DNA of 5,390 bases, taken from positions 1-5,390 of the forward strand of contig CAMFRR010000076.1 in assembly GCA_945982095.1 (NCBI GenBank), given 5' to 3'. Position 1 is the stretch's first letter, and every line of letters starts with the position of its first letter. The notes beneath the pieces were generated by a model, which was not told the origin of the DNA, did not search any database, and saw only the letters and a list, made by a program, of their open reading frames with translations. Shown here piece by piece: positions 1 through 5,390 of this stretch. The translations under genes were made by a program, and so were the position numbers. Source of the stretch: an uncultured Bacteroidales bacterium. Lineage in GTDB: Bacteria; Bacteroidota; Bacteroidia; Bacteroidales; UBA932.

Positions 1-1
1 T

Positions 2-343
2 GGCATACGCAAGTCAAAAAACAGCAGCATAGTGCTGGTATCCGAAAAAGATGGAGGCGCGATGCATTACGCAGAGCGCGTGAGAAAGGAATATCCTGAA
101 TATGACGTGAGAGTGTCCATTCTCGGCCACCTGCAGCGAGGCGGAAAACCTACTGCTTACGACCGCATTCTTGCAAGCCGTATGGGATATGCAGCCATTC
201 AGGCTCTGAAAGAGGGCCAGCGCAACATAATGGTGGGTATAAAGAATGATGAAATAGTCTATGTTCCTATCTCCAGGGCAGTCAAGAAAGACAAGCCTAT
301 TGACTCTGAACTCATTGACGTTTTGGAAAAACTCTCTATATAA
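2..343 (+). CDS. pfkA: ATP-type 6-phosphofructokinase, C-terminal part (5' end outside window)
   Basis: Phosphorylates fructose-6-phosphate to fructose-1,6-bisphosphate in the cytoplasm, the committing step of glycolysis. The open frame runs from the window edge and gives 113 residues before TAA, about the last third of a roughly 320-residue PfkA-type enzyme. The fragment carries the family motif [15 protein letters not shown]. Within it R37, H43 and R46 keep the spacing of E. coli PfkA R243, H249 and R252, which bind the sugar phosphate. The motif is followed by a typical LASRMG helix and a MVGI...NDEIVYVPI strand. The ATP-binding N-terminal half is not visible, so ATP versus pyrophosphate use cannot be judged directly; the fragment resembles the short ATP-dependent group. 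The stop lies nine bases before the GH20 start, suggesting a shared transcript. No frameshift or lost residue is seen in the visible part. Confidence 0.93.
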   Translation, partial: GIRKSKNSSIVLVSEKDGGAMHYAERVRKEYPEYDVRVSILGHLQRGGKPTAYDRILASRMGYAAIQALKEGQRNIMVGIKNDEIVYVPISRAVKKDKPIDSELIDVLEKLSI

Positions 344-352
344 AGTATCATC

Positions 353-2242
353 ATGAATATGCGTCCCTCATTCATCGCAGCAGCTCTGGCTACACTGTTA
401 CTGTCCTGTAGTCCCAAACCGGAGTCTGTAGAAAAAGTGCTGACTCCTACTCCGCTGTCTATAGATATGGCGGAAGGCACCTGCAGGTTCTCCAAAGCTG
501 CTGTTCGCAACACCATCATCAACAATACAGAAGGGCATGCCCTCGGAAAGATTGAAAAAAATCGGAACCAGGCATATTTCCTGAGGATTACCCGAGACTC
601 CATCATTGCAGAGGCCTGCACTCCGGTGGGCTTGTTCTACGCCCAACAGACTCTTGCCCAACTGCGTGATGCCTACGGCGAGACTCTGCCCTGCATGGAA
701 ATTACCGACGCCCCACGCTTCGCATACAGGGGCGTGATGCTGGATGTTTCCCGCCACTTCTTCGACAAGGATTGCATCAAGCGCCAGCTGAAGCTCTGGG
801 CCAAGTACAAGATTAACCGTTTCCACTGGCATCTGACCGACGGTATTGCCTGGCGCATTGAGATGAAAGGCTATCCCGAGCTCACGGCAAATGTAGAACA
901 CTATACGCCCGAAGACATAAGGGAGGTTCTGGATCTTGCTGATTCTCTGCATATTGAAGTCATTCCTGAGATAGAGATGTTCGGGCACTCTGAGGAAGTG
1001 TGGAAAGTATATCCTCATCTTTTCTGCACTGAAAATGAGCGCACCAGCGAATATTGCATAGGCAAAGAAAGCGTTTTCACATTCCTGGAAGACGTATTGT
1101 CCCAGACTATGGAGATGTTTGACAGCGAATACATACACATAGGTGGTGACGAAGCCTACAAGGGCCACTGGGCCAAATGTCCTGACTGCCAGCGCCGCAT
1201 GCGGGAGAACGGGCTCAAAAATACTGACGAGCTGCAAAGTTGGGGCATAGGACGCATCAGCCATTTCATCAACTCCAAGGGACACAAGATGATAGGCTGG
1301 GACGAGATTTTGGAGGGAGGACTTGCTCCGGGCGCAGTAGTCATGTCCTGGAGGGGTTTGGACGGCGGCATTGCAGCTGCTGCGGCCGGGCACGAAGTGA
1401 TAATGACACCGGGACGCTATTGTTACATCAACAACAGCCAGGACGATCCACGCTTCGAGCCTGTTTCCCAGGGCGGTTATCTCCCTTTGAAGCAAGTCTA
1501 TGAATATGACCCGGCAATGGGCATCGAGAATGAGGAATATGTGATGGGTGTGCAGGTAAACCTCTGGACTGAATATGTTGCCACTCAAAAACATCTGGAA
1601 TATATGCTTTATCCACGCAGTTTCGCGTTGGCTGAAATAGGATGGAGCATGAATGAGCGTAAGAATTGGGAGTCATTCCATGCACGTGCTCTCAAGGCCG
1701 TGGAATCAGCTGAGGCTATGGGATACAATTGTTTCGACCTCAAGGCTGAGAAGGGAGAAAGGACCACTCCACAATGGATAAGCGACCCAGAAGTGAATCT
1801 TGCTCTGGGAAAGGACGTTACAATTGCTAATCCATACCACAAACAATATTCGGCCAGTGGAGAGTCAACTCTCACGGACGGAAAGTTCGGGTCTTGGGAA
1901 TGTGGCAAGGGATGGCTGGGCTTCCTTGAATGCGACACTGATATCGTGGTGGACCTCGGCGAGGAAAAAGAAATTTCAGAAGTAATGGCAAGCTACGGCC
2001 AGTGGTACACCCTGTGGATATGGATGCCGAGCTCAGTACGTTTCAGTTTCAGCCAGGATGGAGTTAATTTCGAGCCTGGGGGAGAAGTCCTCAACACTGT
2101 GGATACGGAAGATATGATCCCAAGTTTTGCAGAGTTCAAGTGGAACGGCAATACCAAGGCCCGCTATGTACGTATAGAAGGACTTGTACGCCGTGATGAG
2201 GCCGGAGCCTGGCTTTTCACAGACGAGATAGCTATTCGTTAA
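353..2242 (+). CDS. GH20 beta-N-acetylhexosaminidase lipoprotein with C-terminal F5/8C-like module
   Basis: An exo-acting enzyme expected to remove terminal GlcNAc or GalNAc by substrate-assisted catalysis. Residues 1-19 form a lipoprotein signal ending in LLLSC (C19). No acidic surface-export stretch follows the Cys, so a periplasmic position is favoured. Residues about 29-119 are the GH20b-like N-terminal domain. Residues about 123-440 are the catalytic barrel, beginning YRGVMLDVSRHF (R126 for sugar binding), then HWHLTDG (157-164), PEIEMFGHS (205-213) and HIGGDEA with the catalytic pair D266-E267. Pocket residues W316, W333, Y358, W405 and E407 are present. Residues about 480-629 form a discoidin/F5-8C-like module ending in FTDEIAIR. 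Oddities are Asn at 360, where Asp is usual, and a very short loop after YPELT (residues 174-178). The start at 353 is nine bases after pfkA; a second ATG at 359 would also give a good signal peptide, and no Shine-Dalgarno sequence decides between them. Family assignment is secure; exact substrate is unknown. Confidence 0.95.
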   Translation: MNMRPSFIAAALATLLLSCSPKPESVEKVLTPTPLSIDMAEGTCRFSKAAVRNTIINNTEGHALGKIEKNRNQAYFLRITRDSIIAEACTPVGLFYAQQTLAQLRDAYGETLPCMEITDAPRFAYRGVMLDVSRHFFDKDCIKRQLKLWAKYKINRFHWHLTDGIAWRIEMKGYPELTANVEHYTPEDIREVLDLADSLHIEVIPEIEMFGHSEEVWKVYPHLFCTENERTSEYCIGKESVFTFLEDVLSQTMEMFDSEYIHIGGDEAYKGHWAKCPDCQRRMRENGLKNTDELQSWGIGRISHFINSKGHKMIGWDEILEGGLAPGAVVMSWRGLDGGIAAAAAGHEVIMTPGRYCYINNSQDDPRFEPVSQGGYLPLKQVYEYDPAMGIENEEYVMGVQVNLWTEYVATQKHLEYMLYPRSFALAEIGWSMNERKNWESFHARALKAVESAEAMGYNCFDLKAEKGERTTPQWISDPEVNLALGKDVTIANPYHKQYSASGESTLTDGKFGSWECGKGWLGFLECDTDIVVDLGEEKEISEVMASYGQWYTLWIWMPSSVRFSFSQDGVNFEPGGEVLNTVDTEDMIPSFAEFKWNGNTKARYVRIEGLVRRDEAGAWLFTDEIAIR

Positions 2243-2258
2243 CCGAAAAATCAAAGAT

Positions 2259-4448
2259 ATGAAGCATATTACAAGCATACTTTCACTTGCATTGTGCATA
2301 TTACTCACCTCTTGCTCACCCGGTGTCAGAATAGTTGAAAACTCTTGTCCTAAGGCCAGCATAATAGTTCTGGACGACAATCCTAACACTATGGCAGCTG
2401 CAGAGCTCCTTCAGGATTTCGTGCAGAGGAGCAGCGGGGCCTTGTTGCCTGTCGCCACAGAACAGAGCGATGAGAGCACTCACATCTTCATTTCAACAAA
2501 CGAACTTTCATCATTGGCTTATGACGGATTCCGCATACGAACGGACAATTCCGATATTCACATCGAAGGACGTGGTGCAGGAGCTGTGAATGCAGTGGTG
2601 AGGCTGTTGGAACAGGAGCTGGGAGTGCGCTATTGGGCAGGATTCAGCGTGGATATTCCCGAGCATAAGAATATCACCATCAGCGAGATGGACCTTTGCG
2701 ACGCCCCTGCCTTCCGCTATCGCCAGAGCCAGAGCTGGTCTTCAAAGGAAGATCCCACCTACAAGCTGTGGCATGGCTGGCGCGAGCCCGAAGAAGTTTT
2801 CATAGGGAAATTGTGGGTTCATACCTTCGGCCGCCTGCTGAATTCTGACATTGTAGGCCGAGAACATCCCGAATGGTATGCACTCGTGAACGGAAAGAGG
2901 CGTCCGGGCAGCAATGCACAGTGGTGTCTCACAAATGAGGAACTGTTCGAGGCTGTATGCAAAAAGCTTGAAGAGGTTTTTGAAGCCAATCCCGGGCTCA
3001 AAATGATTTCGGTAAGCCAGAATGACGGCACAGACACTTATTGTACCTGTCCTTCATGCCAGGCAATATATGATGAGGAAGGTGCAGTGTCGGGAGCCTA
3101 CCTGCGTTTTGTAAACAGGCTGGCCGAGCGCTTCCCTGACAAGGAGTTCTCCACCCTGGCCTATCTCTTCAGCATGAAGCCGCCTAAGATTACAAAGCCT
3201 CTCCCTAATGTGAATATAATGCTCTGCGACATTGATTGCCGCCGCCAACTCCCTCTGACAGAGACAGACAGGGGCCGTGAGTTTGTCAAAGCCCTTGAAG
3301 GCTGGAGCCCAATATGCGACAATATTTTTATGTGGGATTACGGCATCAACTTCGACAATTTCGTATCCCCTTTCCCTAATTTCCATGTACTGCAGCCCAA
3401 CATTCAGCTCTTCCGCGACCATGGAGTGAAAATGCATTTCGCTCAGGTTGCAGGCACCATGGGAACGGACTTCTGCGAGCTGCGTGCCTATATGCTGGCA
3501 AAACTGATGTGGAACCCTGACCTGGATGCACGTGCCCTGCAGGAGGAATTCATGCACGGCTATTATGGAGCAGCCGGCAAGTATCTGCTTGAGTATCTGG
3601 ACATCTGCACCTCCGAGCTGATTGCCTCAGGTAAAGAATTGTGGATATACGACTCCCCTATCTCCCATAAAGACGGATTCCTGAACGCTGAACTGCGCAA
3701 GCGCTATAATGAACTCTTCGACAAGGCTGAAGAGGCTGTGGCTTCTGATCCAGTATTGCTGAAGAGGGTGCGCATAAGCAGGCTGCCTCTGCAGTATTCC
3801 GATTTGGAAATTGCCAGAACAATGTCTGAATATGCTGATGTCCAGGCACTTGAGTCAGCACTTGCCTTATTCGAAGAGAGAACGGCTGAATATGGGGTGC
3901 CTACTCTCAATGAAAGGAACAACAGACCGGCAGACTATTGCAAGCTTTATCGCGAGAGATTCATGCCTGGCAAGAGCAAAAATCTGGCTTCGGGCGCCAA
4001 GGTCAGCTACACTATGGCTCCTAGCGGCAAATATGCCCAAATGCCGGCTTCAATGCTTGTGGACGGACTCTACGGAGGCACAACATTCGTGGAGAGTTGG
4101 ATAGGATGGGAAGGTGTTGATGGCGAAGTCATCCTGGATCTGGGCCGCGTATGCGAATTCAATACAGTATATGCAGACTTCCTCCATCAGATAGGGGCGT
4201 GGATATTGCTCCCTAAAGGCGGTTGCTGGAGCGGATCCAAAGACGGGGAGAGCTGGCAGACTCTCGGTACTTTCAGTTTCCCTGACGAGCGAGACGGAAC
4301 AGTCAAGTTTGAAAAGGGTGGAGTTGAAGGAAATTTCAGCGCACGTTACCTCAAGCTGCACGTCGATGCCCTCGGCTTGTGCCCATCATGGCACTACGGC
4401 GTAGGACATCCTTGCTGGTTCTTCATCGATGAGATTGTTGTGAAATAA
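2259..4448 (+). CDS. DUF4838 lipoprotein, putative glycosidase (possible GH163-type endo-beta-N-acetylglucosaminidase) with C-terminal F5/8C-like module
   Basis: Residues 1-19 are a lipoprotein signal with lipobox LLTSC (C19). Residues about 32-145 look like the alpha/beta domain that precedes GH20 and GH67 barrels, ending GAVNAVVRLLEQELGVRYW. Residues about 150-450 carry the DUF4838 (PF16126) features: SQNDG (253-257), a YCTCPSC cluster with C262, C264 and C267, DEEG (272-275), MWDYG (358-362), HFAQ (393-396) and the ELRAYMLAKLMWNP stretch (407-420). A mostly helical part follows to about 570. Residues about 574-729 form a discoidin/F5-8C-like module ending in FFIDEIVVK. From memory, DUF4838 proteins founded CAZy family GH163, endo-beta-N-acetylglucosaminidases acting on complex N-glycans; not every DUF4838 protein belongs there, so that activity is inferred. 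The gene starts 16 bases after the GH20 stop and is probably cotranscribed. The C-terminal module resembles that of the GH20 protein. No key motif appears broken. The catalytic residues cannot be named from sequence alone. Confidence 0.88.
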   Translation: MKHITSILSLALCILLTSCSPGVRIVENSCPKASIIVLDDNPNTMAAAELLQDFVQRSSGALLPVATEQSDESTHIFISTNELSSLAYDGFRIRTDNSDIHIEGRGAGAVNAVVRLLEQELGVRYWAGFSVDIPEHKNITISEMDLCDAPAFRYRQSQSWSSKEDPTYKLWHGWREPEEVFIGKLWVHTFGRLLNSDIVGREHPEWYALVNGKRRPGSNAQWCLTNEELFEAVCKKLEEVFEANPGLKMISVSQNDGTDTYCTCPSCQAIYDEEGAVSGAYLRFVNRLAERFPDKEFSTLAYLFSMKPPKITKPLPNVNIMLCDIDCRRQLPLTETDRGREFVKALEGWSPICDNIFMWDYGINFDNFVSPFPNFHVLQPNIQLFRDHGVKMHFAQVAGTMGTDFCELRAYMLAKLMWNPDLDARALQEEFMHGYYGAAGKYLLEYLDICTSELIASGKELWIYDSPISHKDGFLNAELRKRYNELFDKAEEAVASDPVLLKRVRISRLPLQYSDLEIARTMSEYADVQALESALALFEERTAEYGVPTLNERNNRPADYCKLYRERFMPGKSKNLASGAKVSYTMAPSGKYAQMPASMLVDGLYGGTTFVESWIGWEGVDGEVILDLGRVCEFNTVYADFLHQIGAWILLPKGGCWSGSKDGESWQTLGTFSFPDERDGTVKFEKGGVEGNFSARYLKLHVDALGLCPSWHYGVGHPCWFFIDEIVVK

Positions 4449-4483
4449 TGTCGGTAGCGCCTTGACGCCCGCCGGAAAGACAA

Positions 4484-4526
4484 TGCTTCCCAACTGCTAG
4501 TTGAATAGCAGCTGGGAAGCAATTTT
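4484..4526. terminator. Likely bidirectional intrinsic terminator hairpin between convergent genes
   Basis: Two 16-base arms (4484-4499 and 4506-4521) enclose a six-base loop (GTTGAA). On the plus strand there is one A-C mismatch (4493/4512), and TTTT follows at 4523-4526. It lies 36 bases after the DUF4838 stop and would end the pfkA-GH20-DUF4838 transcript. In the minus-strand transcript the mismatch becomes a G-U pair, so the stem is unbroken, and a U-rich TTGTCTTTC follows. It can therefore also end transcription coming from the AbiEii-like remnant. The U tract is short on both sides. Confidence 0.75.
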
Positions 4527-4550
4527 AGTGCACCTGCCCCACGCAGCCCC

Positions 4551-4619
4551 TGTCATTTCGAGCGGAGCACAACCTCTTGTCATTTCGAGCGAAGCCCGTA
4601 GGGCGAAGTCGAGAAATCT
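4551..4619. repeat. REP-like intergenic repeat, two tandem head copies plus an inverted tail
   Basis: The 18-base unit TGTCATTTCGAGCGRAGC occurs at 4551-4568 and again at 4578-4595, differing at one base (G or A). The second copy continues through a small hairpin (GCCC at 4594-4597, loop GTA, GGGC at 4601-4604) into GTCGAGAAATCT (4608-4619). Its GAAAT (4613-4617) pairs with ATTTC at 4582-4586, so 4582-4617 can fold as an imperfect stem-loop. The first copy lacks this tail and looks like a truncated unit. Repeats with this core are, in my experience, scattered between genes in Bacteroidota genomes. The remaining bases of 4449-4691 show no gene or clear promoter. Confidence 0.7.
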
Positions 4620-4691
4620 GCACACGGTATTGTTTTACATTGACCTTTCATGATGTGGGCGTTGTGGCTGTTGAGTATCGGCTCTTCCATA

Positions 4692-5390
4692 TCAAAGATA
4701 ACTTGTAGTCTGTTCTACATCCTTTCGGCACTTGCAATCATTTTGACGTGGAGCATTTTCTAAACTGCTCCTAATAGCGGCAACACTGATAAGCAGTTCA
4801 TCGAAACTCAAAGGGTCCTTCTCATAAATGAAACTGCCCATCATCTCATTGTAATCTTCCCTGAAGGTCTCCACCATCGTCGCAGGTGGCAGGAAATCAA
4901 TCACCCGAGGCAATTCTTTGCTGTAGTCTACATAGCTTGGATGATAGAATTTCTCCCTATGCTTTACAATCTCCATGTATAGATTGCCGTCCTCAAGTGC
5001 TTTACGCATATACTCTGTATGTGAAAGCTTGTCCAAATCGTACAAATGCCTTCTCCAGAAAGGTTCGCGCCGGGGATACGGTCCTGATTGTCTGATTGAA
5101 GGCATCATCGATATCGTCACCAAACTCAGCAGAGCATATTTGCTGTACAAGTGATGATATTGGCTTCATCTCGTACGGTTCTGACATAGACAGGCAGCTT
5201 ATCTCAATCTTCACTACAGGCTTCGCATATGACTTGGCAGAAGTGTAGAGAGAAGGATAGAACACATACAACACAGCTGGATCTTTGTCATGCGAGACCT
5301 TCCGGTCTTTACCTTCTTCGGCGACCACCTCGTTCTCGTCAAGCACCTTTATCACAGGCAGACCAAGAACTTTCAGTTTCTCGCGCAGCT
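4692..5390 (-). pseudogene. AbiEii/AbiGii-type nucleotidyltransferase toxin gene, frameshifted and partial
   Basis: Read on the minus strand, the gene enters from the right edge as LREKLKVLGLPVIKVLDENE and stays open until a stop at 5002-5004. The first part shows VKIEISCLSMSEPYE, a TVSPARTFLEKAF motif (ending near 5044) and other features of the AbiEii nucleotidyltransferase family. The family then normally has about 15-20 residues followed by SRHLYDLEKL. Here RRHLYDLDKLSHTEY is found at once but in another frame (from 5054 onward). That frame continues with EIVKHREKFYHPSYVDY and DYNEMMGSF to TGA at 4692-4694. Both halves match one protein family, so this is one gene broken by an internal deletion. 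In type IV abortive-infection systems AbiEii is the toxin and is paired with AbiEi; any AbiEi gene would lie beyond the right edge, as would the nucleotidyltransferase catalytic motif. The product is probably inactive, as the C-terminal part is out of frame. Confidence 0.85.
5044..5067 (-). other. Frameshift/deletion junction inside the AbiEii-like gene
   Basis: In one minus-strand frame these bases encode RTFLEKAF (5067-5044). In the second frame, bases 5054-5034 encode RRHLYDL. The two conserved family motifs, normally well separated, therefore share the same 11 bases (AGAAGGCATTT, minus strand, 5054-5044). This is what recombination between two short similar sequences would leave. The inferred loss is about 45-65 bases, not a multiple of three. 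Confidence 0.65.

Noticed and set aside
344..352. Promoter or Shine-Dalgarno site before the GH20 gene
   Set aside because: The nine bases hold no purine-rich ribosome site and no TAnnTTTG-type Bacteroidota promoter; expression is more likely carried over from pfkA.
398..1594. 398-residue open frame on the minus strand, opposite the GH20 gene
   Set aside because: It lies wholly across the coding strand of a secure GH20 gene, shows no recognisable family or start signal, and reads as a codon-bias shadow.
3054..3557. 167-residue open frame on the minus strand, opposite the DUF4838 gene
   Set aside because: It overlaps conserved DUF4838 motifs on the other strand and its own translation shows no domain.
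4551..4619. CRISPR array
   Set aside because: Only two repeat copies with a 9-base gap and an inverted tail; there is no regular spacer pattern and no cas gene.
4886..5095. 69-residue plus-strand open frame across the AbiEii-like gene
   Set aside because: The opposite strand carries clear AbiEii family motifs, so this is antisense noise.
5002..5150. Two separate overlapping minus-strand genes at the right end
   Set aside because: The two frames hold the front and back of one AbiEii-type protein; the parts beyond the junction in each frame match nothing, so one broken gene is the better reading.

Overview
This window looks like a piece of a Bacteroidales chromosome (phylum Bacteroidota). The evidence is: two lipoprotein glycosidases of types common in gut Bacteroidota (GH20 and DUF4838), A-rich start regions with no clear Shine-Dalgarno sequence, roughly balanced base composition by eye, and an intergenic repeat built on a 'TCATTTCGAGCG...GAGAAATC' core of a kind I associate with this phylum. 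Genus cannot be set from the window.

Layout. Positions 2-343 (+) are the C-terminal third of an ATP-type 6-phosphofructokinase (pfkA), cut by the left edge. Nine bases later starts a 629-residue lipoprotein beta-N-acetylhexosaminidase of family GH20 (353-2242, +). Sixteen bases after that starts a 729-residue DUF4838 lipoprotein (2259-4448, +), a family that, as I recall, includes the GH163 endo-beta-N-acetylglucosaminidases. The three genes are close and co-directional, so they probably form one transcript. From 4449 to 4691 there is no gene: it holds a strong hairpin that can serve as a bidirectional terminator (4484-4526) and a REP-like repeat (4551-4619). From 4692 to the right edge, on the minus strand, lies a broken AbiEii/AbiGii-type nucleotidyltransferase toxin gene. 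It is split into two frames at a point where about 15-20 expected residues are missing.

How the genes fit together. The two glycosidase-like proteins each carry a lipoprotein signal peptide, a TIM-barrel-type catalytic region and a C-terminal discoidin/F5-8C-like module. These C-terminal modules resemble each other. The likely theme is removal of N-acetylglucosamine-containing glycans from host or other glycoproteins, with an endo-type activity (DUF4838) and an exo-type activity (GH20) working side by side, probably in the periplasm. Released GlcNAc would enter metabolism as fructose-6-phosphate, the substrate of phosphofructokinase, but that link to pfkA is only suggestive.

Most notable points: an Asp-to-Asn change in the GH20 substrate pocket at the position that differs between the human HexB and HexA subunits (linked to 6-sulfated GlcNAc), an unusually short GH20 loop, and the microhomology-type deletion that inactivated the AbiEii-like gene. 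I found no wholly new system; the window is a small accessory glycan-degradation unit next to a decayed defence/toxin gene.
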